A DNA stretch of 64,000 nucleotides from Conexibacter sp. S30A1 (GTDB lineage Bacteria; Actinomycetota; Thermoleophilia; Solirubrobacterales; Solirubrobacteraceae). Under the pieces are notes generated by a model. The model had not been told where the DNA came from. It did not search any database and saw only the letters and a program-made list of their open reading frames with translations. This document shows positions 9,861 through 19,239 of the stretch, in pieces. Location of the stretch: assembly GCF_023330665.1 (NCBI RefSeq), contig NZ_CP097127.1:930001-994000 (forward strand), read 5' to 3'. The position numbers and the translations under genes were made by a program. Within the stretch, counting starts at the first letter, position 1, and each line of letters begins with the position of its first letter.

Positions 9861-11138
9861 CTACGCGCCGCCGTCTGGATCCGCCGGCACCTGGTCTGTG
9901 CCGGTGCCCTCAAGCGCCTGGTGAGCCTCGATCCCACAGTAGCGGGAACCGGGAAGCGCGGCGTTCGGGCAGCGCCGGCCGTTGGAGAGGATGGCATGGC
10001 AGCGGCCGCTGGTCTCCTCCTCGTCCTGGTCACCCCGGACTTCCTCGGCTGCGAAATCCGTCTCGGAGCGGATGTCGATGCGCCAGCCTGTCAGCCTCGC
10101 CGCCAGGCGCGCATTCTGGCCCTCACGACCGATCGCCAGCGACAGCTGGTCATCGGGGACGATCACGGTCGCCTGCTTGGCCTCATCGTCGACCAGAACC
10201 TCGCGCACGCGGGCCGGAGACAGCGCCTTGGCGACGAAGCGAGCGGGCTCGTCGTTGTAGGGGATGATGTCGATCTTCTCGCCGCGCAGCTCCGAGACGA
10301 CCATCCGCACACGTGAGCCACGCGGGCCGACGCAGGCGCCGACCGGGTCCACGCCGTCAACGTGCGAGATCACGGCGATCTTCGACCGGTAGCCAGGCTC
10401 ACGCGCGACCCCGGTGATCTCGACGAGGCCGTCGGCGATCTCCGGGACCTCCAGCTCGAACAGCGACTTGATCAACTCGGGGTCACGCCGGGAAACGATG
10501 ATCGAGGGCCCCTTGGTCGAGTTGGAGACATCCTTGATGACGGCCTTGATGCGCTGTGCGTGGTCGTAGCGCTCGCCGTCCACCTGCTCTGACTTCGGCA
10601 GCAGCGCCTCCACCCGCTCGCGCAGCTGCACCAGCGTGTAGCGCGAGTCCGACTGCTGGACGATCCCGGTGATGAGCTCGCCGACGCGGTCACGGTACTC
10701 CTCGAACATCATGTCGCGCTCCGCTTCGCGGATGCGCTGGAGAATGACCTGCTTGGCCGTCTGCGCAGCGATCCTGCCGAAGTCATGGGGCGTCACGTCG
10801 GCGGTCTCGATCTGGTCCTCGTACTGCTTGAGCTTCTCGAGGTCGATCTCGGGAGCCGCCGGCTCGCGCATCTCACCCGTCTCGGGGTCGACGCTGGGCC
10901 CCTCATCGGCCGCGGCCTGCACGAGCAGCTGCTCCTCGAGCTCCGGCGGGATCTTCAGCTCCCAGACCGTGAAGTCGCCCGTCTCACGGTCCATCTCCAC
11001 GCGCGCATACGGCGCCGAGCCCGGGGTTTTCTTGTAGGCGGACAGCAGCGCATCCTCGAGCGCCTCCATCAGCTTCTCGGCGGAAATGTTCTTCTCAGCG
11101 GCCAGACCGCGTACGGCATCAAGGATCTCTTTTGACAT
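9861..11138 (-). CDS. nusA: Transcription factor NusA with C-terminal Cys/His cluster
   Basis: Pausing, termination and antitermination factor that binds RNA polymerase. The 425-aa protein has the N-terminal domain, an S1 domain ([20 protein letters not shown]) and two KH domains ([37 protein letters not shown]). After the usual actinobacterial end near residue 355 there is an acidic linker and a C-x9-C-x10-C-x4-H pattern at C380, C390, C401 and H406, which looks like a small zinc-binding motif. ATG preceded by GAGG. No ylxR gene follows, although YlxR normally sits between nusA and infB. Confidence 0.96.
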   Translation of the reverse strand: MSKEILDAVRGLAAEKNISAEKLMEALEDALLSAYKKTPGSAPYARVEMDRETGDFTVWELKIPPELEEQLLVQAAADEGPSVDPETGEMREPAAPEIDLEKLKQYEDQIETADVTPHDFGRIAAQTAKQVILQRIREAERDMMFEEYRDRVGELITGIVQQSDSRYTLVQLRERVEALLPKSEQVDGERYDHAQRIKAVIKDVSNSTKGPSIIVSRRDPELIKSLFELEVPEIADGLVEITGVAREPGYRSKIAVISHVDGVDPVGACVGPRGSRVRMVVSELRGEKIDIIPYNDEPARFVAKALSPARVREVLVDDEAKQATVIVPDDQLSLAIGREGQNARLAARLTGWRIDIRSETDFAAEEVRGDQDEEETSGRCHAILSNGRRCPNAALPGSRYCGIEAHQALEGTGTDQVPADPDGGA

Positions 11139-11149
11139 TGGGGTCCTCT

Positions 11150-11557
11150 TTAGTCACCAGGTACCAGGTTTGAGCGTGTGATCTGCTCGTAGGGAACGGC
11201 GACGACGGCGTCACCGGCGGCGATCGTCACCTCGTCCTCAGACGCCCCGACGAGCTCGCCGGTGAGGCTCTTGTGGCCATCGTGCTGCGTACGCAGGCGC
11301 AGGCGGGCACGATGGCCGAGAAAGCGGCGGAAGTGTTGCGGCTTGGTAAGTGGGCGATCCTCGCCCGGAGACGAGACCTCGATGGTGTAACTCTCGCGAT
11401 ATTCGCTGAGCAGCTCGGTGACCCGCTCGCAGTGCGCGAGGGTGACCCCCTGGGGATGGTCGATGAAGACCCTCAGTGTGTCACCGCTGCACTCGACGAG
11501 CAGCACCTCGATGTCAGGTGCGCTTGCCGCCAGTCGGGTTTCGATCTCAGATTGCAC
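11150..11557 (-). CDS. rimP: Ribosome maturation factor RimP
   Basis: 135-aa 30S assembly factor, first gene of the rimP-nusA-infB-rbfA operon. Recognisable by the VFIDHPQGVTLAHCERVTELLS and YTIEVSSPGEDRPLTKPQHF segments. The GTG start at 11557 is set by an in-frame stop just upstream; no Shine-Dalgarno is obvious. nusA begins 11 nt after its stop. A terminator-like leader precedes it. Confidence 0.95.
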   Translation of the reverse strand: MQSEIETRLAASAPDIEVLLVECSGDTLRVFIDHPQGVTLAHCERVTELLSEYRESYTIEVSSPGEDRPLTKPQHFRRFLGHRARLRLRTQHDGHKSLTGELVGASEDEVTIAAGDAVVAVPYEQITRSNLVPGD

Positions 11558-11592
11558 TTGATTTCACGCGTTCGTTTTTGCCACCAGGTCAT

Positions 11593-11654
11593 AAAAAAAG
11601 CGGGCGAGCGCCCACTTCTTGACCATCCGCCGGTTTCACTCCGGCCTGAAGAAG
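11593..11654 (-). promoter_or_regulatory. Attenuator-like structured leader of the rimP-nusA-infB operon
   Basis: On the minus strand CTTCTT (11654-11649) can pair with AAGAAG (11620-11615), enclosing a CCGG/CCGG hairpin. Directly after it comes a GC-rich hairpin (11615-11600) followed by seven U (11599-11593), a good intrinsic terminator only about 36 nt before rimP. The TACGCT box at 11666-11671 would start transcription around 11658, right at the first stem, so the terminator lies inside the operon's own leader. It could also be the terminator of the upstream TPR gene. Confidence 0.6.
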
Positions 11655-11665
11655 CTGTGCGCGCA

Positions 11666-11671
11666 AGCGTA
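11666..11671 (-). promoter_or_regulatory. Putative -10 box of the rimP operon
   Basis: TACGCT on the minus strand, placed so that transcription would begin at the structured leader. No clear -35. Confidence 0.35.
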
Positions 11672-11707
11672 GCACCGCGCACCATCCGCAGCGCTGTCCC
11701 AGAGCAC

Positions 11708-12112
11708 CTAGTCGGCAGCCGGCTCGCCGTCGCCAGCGCTCATGGCCGCGCGCGCCGCGGCACTGCGCGCGAGATCGCGATAGGTGCGGTAGTCGCGCCG
11801 CTCGGGCTGCAGGCAGGCAGCCAGCGCAAGCGGCCGCCGTGCCTCCGCGTGGCGGCCGAGCATCTGCAGGCTGCGGCCGAGACAGAACAGGGCAAAGTCG
11901 TTGGTCGGTGAGCGCTCGACGAGCGCGCCGAACTCGTCGGCGGCCTCGCTGTAGCGCTGGGCCTGGAACAGGGCGCGGCCGAGCGCCTCGCGGATCGACG
12001 CGCTCTCAGGCGAGAGCCTGCGCGCGCGCTCGAGCGGGACGGTCGCCTGGTGGAAGTGACCGGCTGCCAGCAGCGCCGAGCCGCGCGTGAAGAGCTCGTA
12101 GACGTCCTCCAC
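11708..12112 (-). CDS. TPR-repeat protein
   Basis: 134 aa with about two to three tetratricopeptide repeats (GSALLAAGHFHQATVPLERARRLSP, then GRALFQAQRYSEAADEFGALVERSP, then CLGRSLQMLGRHAEARRPLALAACLQP). Such repeats form a protein-binding superhelix; the partner is unknown. The GTG start lies 2 nt after the coaBC stop, so it is the last gene of the mihF-gmk-rpoZ-coaBC run. Confidence 0.85.
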   Translation of the reverse strand: MEDVYELFTRGSALLAAGHFHQATVPLERARRLSPESASIREALGRALFQAQRYSEAADEFGALVERSPTNDFALFCLGRSLQMLGRHAEARRPLALAACLQPERRDYRTYRDLARSAAARAAMSAGDGEPAAD

Positions 12113-12114
12113 CG

Positions 12115-13458
12115 TCAGCCTCCCGCACCCACGCCGGCGCCCGCGGGCAGCGAGTCCGCGGACAGCTCGGCTGCCGCGGGCAGCTGCGAGACCCGGTCGA
12201 GGATCAGCTCGGCGAGCTCGCGCTTGGCCAGGCGCGGCAGCGGCACGTCGCCGCCCGCACGCGTGATCAACGTCGCCTCGTTGTATTCGGAGTCAAAGCC
12301 GATGTCCTCGCGCGCGACGTCATTGACGACGATCGCGTCCAGCTGTTTGCGCCGGAGCTTCGCGCGCGCCCGTTCGAGCCCGCCCGCGCCGTGCTCAGCT
12401 GCGAAGCCCACCAGCACCTGCCCGGGCGCGCGCAACGAGCTCAATGCCTCGAGGACATCCTCGGTCGCTTCGAGCTCGATCCGGCGCGGCGCCTCGGGAC
12501 CGGTCTTGGTGAGCTTGCCGGTGGCGGCGCCAACCGGCCTGAAGTCGGCGACCGCCGCCGCCATGAGCAGCAGATCGTGTGCCGGGAACTCCTCCCGACA
12601 GGCGGCCGCGAGCTCGGCGGCGGTCTGCACGCGGCGTACCCGTGCCACGGGCGGTGGCTCGAGCGCGACGTTGGCCAAAACGCACGTCACGACCGCTCCG
12701 CGTGCGCCGGCGGCGGCCGCCAGCGCCAGGCCCATACGTCCCGAGGAGCGGTTCCCGATGTAGCGAACGCTGTCAATCGGCTCGCGCGTGCCGCCGGCGG
12801 TTACCAGCACGCGCCGGCCGGCCAGCGTGCCACCGGCACGGCGCTCAGACGAGCGCTCGCCAGACGCTGCCTGAGCGCGCTGCGCGCCCGCGGCCGCCTC
12901 CACCGCGGCAAGCAGCGCGGCCGGCTCCGGTAGGCGGCCGACCCCGTGCTCACCGTGAGATGCGAGCTCACCCTCACCGGGTGCCAGCACGATCAGCCCG
13001 CGCTGCCGAAGCGTCACCAGGTTCGCCTGCGTGGCCGCGTTCAGGTACATCGCCTCGTTCATCGCCGGTGCCACGATCACCGGACAGGTTGCCGCCAGCG
13101 CCGCACTCGTCAGGAGGTTGTCGGCCAGACCGACCGCGAGCTTGGCGATCGTGTCGGCACTGGCCGGCGCAATCAGATATGCATCGGCGTGCTGGACCAG
13201 CGCAAGGTGGCTGATCGGCGCGTGCGCGGGCACGTCATCGCCGGGGTATGCGCCCCGCGCCGGATCTGCCTCGAACTCGGAGCTCAGCACGGGTGCGCCG
13301 GTGATCGCCGCAAACGACGCCTTGCCGACGAAGCGCAGGCTGTTGCGCGTCTGGATCACCCTGACCGCGTGACCGGCGCGTACCGCCAACCTCGCGGTCT
13401 CGAGCGCCTTGTAGGCCGCGATTCCACCACAGACACCGACCAGGAGCCTAATTCTCAA
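12115..13458 (-). CDS. coaBC: Bifunctional phosphopantothenoylcysteine decarboxylase / synthetase
   Basis: Coenzyme A synthesis: CoaB joins cysteine to phosphopantothenate and CoaC decarboxylates it. The N-terminal flavoprotein half has GVCGGIAAYKALE, the HAPISHLALVQHAD helix and the PAMNEAMY loop. An Ala/Arg-rich linker leads to the CoaB half with VTAGGTREPIDSVRYIGNRSSG and the KLKTxG-like KLTKTG. The only start codon that gives the full N-terminus is TTG at 13458, but GGAGG touches it with no spacing. An ATT at 13452 has ideal spacing (6 nt) and would remove only two residues. Confidence 0.93.
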   Translation of the reverse strand: MRIRLLVGVCGGIAAYKALETARLAVRAGHAVRVIQTRNSLRFVGKASFAAITGAPVLSSEFEADPARGAYPGDDVPAHAPISHLALVQHADAYLIAPASADTIAKLAVGLADNLLTSAALAATCPVIVAPAMNEAMYLNAATQANLVTLRQRGLIVLAPGEGELASHGEHGVGRLPEPAALLAAVEAAAGAQRAQAASGERSSERRAGGTLAGRRVLVTAGGTREPIDSVRYIGNRSSGRMGLALAAAAGARGAVVTCVLANVALEPPPVARVRRVQTAAELAAACREEFPAHDLLLMAAAVADFRPVGAATGKLTKTGPEAPRRIELEATEDVLEALSSLRAPGQVLVGFAAEHGAGGLERARAKLRRKQLDAIVVNDVAREDIGFDSEYNEATLITRAGGDVPLPRLAKRELAELILDRVSQLPAAAELSADSLPAGAGVGAGG

Positions 13459-13503
13459 CCTCCGATCGAGTGTTGGTGTCCCGGCACCGCAAGCGCCAGG
13501 ACC

Positions 13504-13731
13504 CTACCGGTAGTGGTACTTGAGCTTGCCCTGGGCCACCTCTTCGAGCGCGATCGTCAGGTAGTTCTTCGAGCGCGTTTCGACCATCGGCGGGGTGAAC
13601 TCGTCGAAGGTGCCCTCGCCGAGGTTGTGGTAGTAGGAGTTGATCTGGCGCGCGCGGCGCGCGGCGACCACGACGCTCGCGTAGTCAGAGTCGACGTGCT
13701 CGAGCAGCTTGTCAATGCGGGGAGAGATCAC
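13504..13731 (-). CDS. rpoZ: RNA polymerase omega subunit
   Basis: 75-aa protein with the omega core (RIDKLLEHVDSDYASVVVAARRARQINSYYHN) and the end NYLTIALEEVAQGKLKYHYR typical of actinobacterial omega. GTG start at 13731. It lies between gmk and coaBC, the standard arrangement. Confidence 0.95.
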   Translation of the reverse strand: MISPRIDKLLEHVDSDYASVVVAARRARQINSYYHNLGEGTFDEFTPPMVETRSKNYLTIALEEVAQGKLKYHYR

Positions 13732-13808
13732 GATCTGTGTCCTTGGGAAGATTGGCTGTTGCCTGCAAAGAGTACCCGGCCCGCGGACGCCGGCCGCGCC
13801 CCAGACGG

Positions 13809-14372
13809 CTAACCGACCGCTGAGAGCTCCGTCTGGACAATGCCAACGAGCTCTTCCAAAGCCTGCTCAAGCCGGTCGTTGACGACCACGTGTGCGAACT
13901 CGCGCTGGGCTGCCATCTCCGCTTCCGCGGTGAGCAGGCGCGCTCTGATCTGATCGGCTGTGTCTGTGCCACGCCCTTCCAGGCGCTCCCTGAGCGCCTG
14001 TACCGAGGGCGGCGCGATGAACACCTGGACGGCTTCCGGCATCGTCTCACGCACCTGACGGGCCCCCTGAACCTCGATCTCCAACACGACCGGGACGCCC
14101 GCGGCGAGCCGGGACTCGAGCTCCGAGCGCAGGGTCCCGTAGCGGTTGCCCGAGTACTGCGCCCACTCGACGAACTCGCCGGCGGCCACCCGCGCGGCGA
14201 ACTGCTCGGGACTCAGGAAGTGATAGGACACACCGTCCCGCTCGCCTGGGCGCGGCCTGCGCGTCGTCGCCGAGACCGACAGCTCGAGCTCCGGCACGCG
14301 CTCCAGCAGGGCGCGGATCAGCGTGCCCTTGCCCACGCCCGAGGGGCCTGTGATCACGAACACCCTGGCCAC
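13809..14372 (-). CDS. gmk: Guanylate kinase
   Basis: 187-aa enzyme phosphorylating GMP to GDP. P-loop GPSGVGKGT at about residues 9-17; the GMP-binding segment SATTRRPRPGERDGVSYHFLS and EIEVQGARQV follow. GTG start. It follows mihF directly, as in mycobacteria. Confidence 0.97.
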   Translation of the reverse strand: MARVFVITGPSGVGKGTLIRALLERVPELELSVSATTRRPRPGERDGVSYHFLSPEQFAARVAAGEFVEWAQYSGNRYGTLRSELESRLAAGVPVVLEIEVQGARQVRETMPEAVQVFIAPPSVQALRERLEGRGTDTADQIRARLLTAEAEMAAQREFAHVVVNDRLEQALEELVGIVQTELSAVG

Positions 14373-14410
14373 CTGCCGGCCCCCGAGCCGCGGACGTGCA
14401 GCGCGCCGTT

Positions 14411-14755
14411 TCAGCGGCGCCGCATGAGCTCGACGAGCTCGGTGCGTTGGCGCTGAGACAGGCCCCCGATCGTCTTCGAAGGCGAGATCCGGCAGGTCGA
14501 GAGGATCTTGTTGACCTTGACGCGTCCGTACTTGGGGACCGCCAGCAGCAGGTCGAACACCTTCGCTGTCTCGAGATATTCGGGCGGGTCCAGGAGCAGC
14601 TCGTGAATCGCCTGGCGACCGGCCTTCAGATCGCGTTTGAGCTGGGCCCGACGGCTACGTATGTCGTTGGCGCGCTGTAGCGCCTCCATCCGTTGCACGA
14701 GCGAGCGCTCGGGTGCAGCGATGGATTTGGTTGGGGAATCACTGACCGGCGGCAT
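14411..14755 (-). CDS. mihF: Integration host factor, actinobacterial type
   Basis: 114-aa nucleoid-associated protein related to mycobacterial mIHF, recognised by the helical segment RANDIRSRRAQLKRDLKAG, the long middle helix and the C-terminal H2TH-like part VPKYGRVKVNKILSTCRISPSKTIGGLSQRQR. It binds and bends DNA and is required for phage L5 integration in mycobacteria, so it is a plausible host cofactor for the integrase at 24823. A TATAGT box lies 8 nt before the ATG and there is no Shine-Dalgarno, so the mRNA may be leaderless. Confidence 0.93.
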   Translation of the reverse strand: MPPVSDSPTKSIAAPERSLVQRMEALQRANDIRSRRAQLKRDLKAGRQAIHELLLDPPEYLETAKVFDLLLAVPKYGRVKVNKILSTCRISPSKTIGGLSQRQRTELVELMRRR

Positions 14756-14763
14756 GGCGGGCG

Positions 14764-14769
14764 ACTATA
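14764..14769 (-). promoter_or_regulatory. -10 box of mihF, leaderless arrangement
   Basis: TATAGT on the minus strand, 8 nt before the ATG; TGTGAT lies 17 nt further upstream in the -35 position. Confidence 0.55.
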
Positions 14770-14927
14770 CATCTTGCGAGCCGCCGATCACACCCCCAGA
14801 GCCAATTTCGTCTAAACCTCAACCTGAGCTTGAGCATTATCGAGGATGGTTGCGACAATCAAGGTGCTTTGCAGGTAGTTTTTCGGCTCAAACAGACCAG
14901 CACACATTCAGCCGCTTTGATCGCTCG

Positions 14928-14946
14928 CCGACACTGCCGGTGTCGG
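14928..14946 (-). terminator. Hairpin after carB
   Basis: CCGACAC/GTGTCGG stem with a 5-nt loop about 20 nt after the carB stop; no U-tract. Probably ends the pyr operon transcript. Confidence 0.4.
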
Positions 14947-14968
14947 GCGCTCAGACCGCGCGACCCAC

Positions 14969-17900
14969 TCAGAGTCCCGCCCGCGGCTGCGCATAGAGCT
15001 CCTGGAGCGAGATGACCTCGGGCTCACCATGCGTCGCGGCCGCGATCGCACGGATCGCGGCGATCGCACCGGACATGGTCGTGATGCACGGAATCCGGTG
15101 GGCCACGGCCGCCGCCCTGATCTCGTAACCGTCAGAACGGGCGCCGGTCCCCACCGGCGTGTTGATGACGAGGTCCACCTCGCCCCGACCAATGGCCTCG
15201 ACCACATGCGGCGAGCCCTCGCTCAGCTTGTTGACCCGCCGGGCCGGTATGCCCATCCGCGCGAGCGCCTTGGCGGTGCCGCTGGTCGCCAGCAGCTCGA
15301 AGCCCATGTCGTGGATCTGTGTGGCGATCGCCGTGGCCGCAGACTTATCTCGGTCAGCCACCGAAACAAACACCGTGCCTGACCGCGGCAGCCTGGCACC
15401 GGCCGCCGCCTGAGCCTTCGCGAACGCCGTCGGAAAGTCTCGGGCGATGCCCATGACCTCCCCGGTCGAGCGCATCTCGGGCCCCAGCAGCGCGTCCGTG
15501 CCGGCGAAGCGATCGAACGGCAGCACCGCCTCCTTGACGCAGACGTGCCCGGTGGCCACCTCGTCGGGCAGGTCGAGCTCGTCGAGCTTGGTGCCGAGCA
15601 TCAGCCGGCAGGCGAGCTTCGCGACGGGCAGCCCGATGGCCTTTGAGACGAACGGCACGGTGCGCGAAGCGCGCGGGTTGGCCTCGATCACGTGCAGGCC
15701 GGACCCGGCGTGGATCGCGAACTGGACATTCAGCAGGCCGACCACGCCGAGCGCCCTGGCGATGCCCGCGGCCTGCTCGCGGATCTGCTCGAGCATCTCG
15801 TCACCGAGCGAGTGCGGCGGCAGCACGCAGGCCGAGTCGCCGGAATGGATGCCGGCCTCCTCCACATGCTGCATGATCCCGGCGATCCACACCCGCTCGC
15901 CGTCACAGAGCGCGTCGACGTCCACCTCCACGGAGTCCTCCAGGAAGCGGTCCAGGTAGATCCGCGGGCCGCCATCGGCCCCGGCCGCGCCGATCACACC
16001 CACCCGGCGCAGGTAGTCGCGCAGGCCGTCGACGCTGTAGACGATCTCCATGGCGCGCCCGCCAAGCACGTAGCTCGGCCTCACGAGCAACGGGAACCCG
16101 ACCTCAGGGGCGCGCTCAAGCGCCTCCTCGGGCGTCGCCACCGCCGCGTAGGGTGGCGCCCTGTAGCCGAGCTCGTCGAGCAGCCGCCCGAAGCGCGCGC
16201 GATCCTCGGCCAGGTCGATCGCATCGGTCGTGGTCCCGAGTATCGGGATCCCGGCGTCGCGCAGCCCGGCCGCCAGCTTGAGCGGCGTCTGGCCGCCGAA
16301 CTGGAGGATCACTCCCTCGGGCCGCTCGATCTCGCACACGCCAAGCACGTCGGGCAGCGTCAACGGCTCGAAGTACAGCCGGTCGGAGGTGTCGTAGTCG
16401 GTCGACACGGTCTCGGGGTTGCAGTTGATCATGACGGCATCACGACCTGACTCCCGCACGGTCTGGGCGGCGTGCACGCAGCAGTAGTCAAACTCGATCC
16501 CCTGGCCGATGCGGTTGGGTCCCGAACCCAGGATCACCACGCTCGGCCGCGATCCGCGCGTGACCTCGCCGGCGGCAAGCGGTCTGCCGTCTGGTCCGGC
16601 CGGCCGCGGTCGCTCCCAGGCGGAATAGAAGTATGGGGTCTGGGCGGCGAACTCGGCGGCGCAGGTGTCCACCGACTTGAACGTGCGCTGCCCGGCAAAG
16701 ACCGCATCCGGATCACGGACGAGAGCCTCGAGCTCACGCAGGAACCAGGGGTTGATCTGCGTCAGCGCCTCGAGCGCCGCGACGCTGTGGCCGCGACGCA
16801 GAGCCTCCAACAGGTGATCGAAGCGCTCGGCCCCGGGCGCCGCCACCAGCTCGAGCAGCTGCTCGTCGTCACTGGGGAAGCTGACCGCGGCGTCAAGCTC
16901 GCGCGAGCGCAGCGCCTTGGCGAACGCCTGACGGAAGGTGCGGCCGATCGCCATCGCCTCGCCGACGGACTTCATGTGGGTCGTCAGCTCCTGCTCGGCT
17001 CCCGGGAACTTCTCGAATGCGAAGCGTGGCCACTTCACCACGCAGTAATCGATCGCCGGCTCGAAGCTGGCGGGCGTGGCGCGGGTGATGTCGTTGGTGA
17101 TCTCCTGCAGCGTGTAGCCGACGGCCAGCCGCGCCGCGATCTTCGCGATCGGAAAGCCCGTTGCTTTGGACGCCAGCGCGCTCGAGCGCGAGACACGCGG
17201 GTTCATCTCGATCACCATGATCTCTTCCGTGGCGGGGTTGACCGCGAACTGAACGTTCGACCCCCCGGTCTCCACACCGATCGCCCGGATCACCGTGATC
17301 GCCTGATCGCGCAGCCGCTGGTAGAGGTGGTCTGGCAGCGTCTGCTGCGGTGCCACGCAGACGCTGTCACCGGTATGAACGCCCATCGGATCGATGTTCT
17401 CGATCGCGCAGACGATCACCACGTTGTCGGTCGAGTCACGCATCACCTCCAGCTCGAACTCGCCCCAGCCGAGCACCGACTCGTCGATCAGGATCTGGCT
17501 GATCGGCGAGGCCTCGAGCCCACGGCCGATGACCGCGTCGAACTGGGCCATGTCGCGCAGCACACCGCCGCCGGCGCCACCGAGCGTGAAGGCCGGGCGG
17601 ATGATCACGGGCAGCCCGATCTCGGCCACCGCGGCGCGTGCCTCCGCGAGCGTGTGCGCGATCGCCGAGCGCGGCACGCGCAGGCCCGCCGCCTGCATCG
17701 TCGCGCGGAACAGGTCGCGGTCCTCGCCGCGCTCGATCGCGTCGATCTTGGCGCCGATCAGCTCCACGCCGAAGCGCTCGAGCACACCGTCCTCGTGCAG
17801 CCGTTTGGCGAGGTTGAGCGCCGTCTGGCCCCCGAGCGTCGCAACCAGGGCGTCTGGCCGCTCGCGCTCGATGATGCGGGTGACCGTCCGCGGGTCGAGC

Positions 17901-18103
17901 GGCTCCACGTAGGTGGTGGTCGCCACCTCAGGGTCGGTCATGATCGTGGCCGGATTCGAGTTCACGAGCACGACCTCGTACCCCTCCTGCATGAGCACGC
18001 GAGCCGCCTGCGTACCCGAATAGTCGAACTCGGCCGCCTGCCCGATCACGATCGGCCCCGAGCCGATCAGCAGGATCTTGTGAAGGTCGTTGCGTCGTGG
18101 CAT
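14969..18103 (-). CDS. carB: Carbamoyl-phosphate synthase large subunit
   Basis: 1044-aa enzyme making carbamoyl phosphate from bicarbonate, ammonia and 2 ATP for pyrimidines and arginine. Two ATP-grasp halves are seen: the first begins [22 protein letters not shown], and the second begins near residue 520 with [21 protein letters not shown]. The C-terminal MGS-like allosteric domain starts with [15 protein letters not shown] and contains [11 protein letters not shown]. The ATG overlaps the carA stop (TGATG). Length is slightly under the usual 1070-1100 aa. Confidence 0.98.
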   Translation of the reverse strand: MPRRNDLHKILLIGSGPIVIGQAAEFDYSGTQAARVLMQEGYEVVLVNSNPATIMTDPEVATTTYVEPLDPRTVTRIIERERPDALVATLGGQTALNLAKRLHEDGVLERFGVELIGAKIDAIERGEDRDLFRATMQAAGLRVPRSAIAHTLAEARAAVAEIGLPVIIRPAFTLGGAGGGVLRDMAQFDAVIGRGLEASPISQILIDESVLGWGEFELEVMRDSTDNVVIVCAIENIDPMGVHTGDSVCVAPQQTLPDHLYQRLRDQAITVIRAIGVETGGSNVQFAVNPATEEIMVIEMNPRVSRSSALASKATGFPIAKIAARLAVGYTLQEITNDITRATPASFEPAIDYCVVKWPRFAFEKFPGAEQELTTHMKSVGEAMAIGRTFRQAFAKALRSRELDAAVSFPSDDEQLLELVAAPGAERFDHLLEALRRGHSVAALEALTQINPWFLRELEALVRDPDAVFAGQRTFKSVDTCAAEFAAQTPYFYSAWERPRPAGPDGRPLAAGEVTRGSRPSVVILGSGPNRIGQGIEFDYCCVHAAQTVRESGRDAVMINCNPETVSTDYDTSDRLYFEPLTLPDVLGVCEIERPEGVILQFGGQTPLKLAAGLRDAGIPILGTTTDAIDLAEDRARFGRLLDELGYRAPPYAAVATPEEALERAPEVGFPLLVRPSYVLGGRAMEIVYSVDGLRDYLRRVGVIGAAGADGGPRIYLDRFLEDSVEVDVDALCDGERVWIAGIMQHVEEAGIHSGDSACVLPPHSLGDEMLEQIREQAAGIARALGVVGLLNVQFAIHAGSGLHVIEANPRASRTVPFVSKAIGLPVAKLACRLMLGTKLDELDLPDEVATGHVCVKEAVLPFDRFAGTDALLGPEMRSTGEVMGIARDFPTAFAKAQAAAGARLPRSGTVFVSVADRDKSAATAIATQIHDMGFELLATSGTAKALARMGIPARRVNKLSEGSPHVVEAIGRGEVDLVINTPVGTGARSDGYEIRAAAVAHRIPCITTMSGAIAAIRAIAAATHGEPEVISLQELYAQPRAGL

Positions 18104-19239
18104 CAGCGGCTGCTCCGGATCTCGTCGACAAAGCGGTCGAACAGGTAGAGAGAGTCGTGCGGGCCGGGACCGGCCTCAGGGTGGTACTGAATCGTCGCGC
18201 CCTGCACATCAAGCAGCGCGAGCCCCTCCACGGTGCGGTCGTAGAGGTTCACGTGGCTGAGCTGCGCGGCGCCGAAGTCGGTCTCCCAGCGCACCGGCTG
18301 ATCGCCGTCGATGCGCCCCTGTCCATCTGGCCCGAGCACCGCGAAGCCATGGTTCTGGCTGGTTATCTCGGTGCGTCCGCTCGCCAGGTCCTTGACCGGG
18401 TGGTTGGCGCCATGATGGCCGAACGGCAGCTTGTAGGTCTGAAGGCCCAGCGCCCGGCAGAGCAGCTGGTGGCCGAGGCAGATCCCGTAGACCGGTTTGC
18501 GCCCGACCAGCCCGCGCACCGTATCGACCACATAGCCAAGCGCCGCCGGGTCACCCGGGCCGTTGGCCAGAAAGATCGCGTCCGGGCCGGCGGCGAGCAG
18601 CGTCTCGGCGCTGACCGTGCAGGGATAAAGGGTGAGCTCGACGCCCCGCTGGGTCAGCTGCTCAACGATCGAGCGCTTCACCCCCGTGTCGATCATCGCG
18701 ACGTGCACTGGTGACTCACTCCCACTGGCCGCAACCTGCCGCGGCGTCGGCGGTGTCACCTCGCGCGCAAGGTCGCGTCCCGCCATCGGCGGCTCGCGTT
18801 CGAGCAGCGCGCGGGCCTCGGCCTCGGCCACGGTCGCGGGAAAGACGCCGCCGCGCATCGCCCCGGCGTCACGGATATGGCGCACCAGCGCGCGTGTGTC
18901 GAGGTCGGTGATGGCGGCGACACCCTGGGCTTTAAGCCATGTCAGCCAGCCGCCCTGTGCGTTCGGCGCGTCGTCGTAATCGACGGCGGCACGCATGATC
19001 GCGGCGCGGGCGTGCGCACGGTCTGACTCCATCGCCCGCGCGCTGACGCCGTAGTTGCCCATCTGCGGGTAGGTGAAGGCGATCAACTGGCCGGCATACG
19101 AGGGGTCGCTCATCGCCTCCTGGTAGCCGGACATCGACGTCGTGAACACAACCTCCCCCACCGCGTGAGTGTCGGCACCGCAGGCCGTCCCGTCGAAGCG
19201 GGCGCCATCCTCCAGCAGCACATATGCCTCGCCGCTCAT
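18103..19239 (-). CDS. carA: Carbamoyl-phosphate synthase small subunit
   Basis: 378-aa glutaminase subunit. N-terminal domain with [25 protein letters not shown]; class I glutamine amidotransferase domain with the nucleophile in GICLGHQ and the catalytic HPE in [10 protein letters not shown]. The start overlaps the pyrC stop by 1 nt (TGATG) and its stop overlaps carB, so carA and carB are translationally coupled. Confidence 0.98.
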   Translation of the reverse strand: MSGEAYVLLEDGARFDGTACGADTHAVGEVVFTTSMSGYQEAMSDPSYAGQLIAFTYPQMGNYGVSARAMESDRAHARAAIMRAAVDYDDAPNAQGGWLTWLKAQGVAAITDLDTRALVRHIRDAGAMRGGVFPATVAEAEARALLEREPPMAGRDLAREVTPPTPRQVAASGSESPVHVAMIDTGVKRSIVEQLTQRGVELTLYPCTVSAETLLAAGPDAIFLANGPGDPAALGYVVDTVRGLVGRKPVYGICLGHQLLCRALGLQTYKLPFGHHGANHPVKDLASGRTEITSQNHGFAVLGPDGQGRIDGDQPVRWETDFGAAQLSHVNLYDRTVEGLALLDVQGATIQYHPEAGPGPHDSLYLFDRFVDEIRSSR

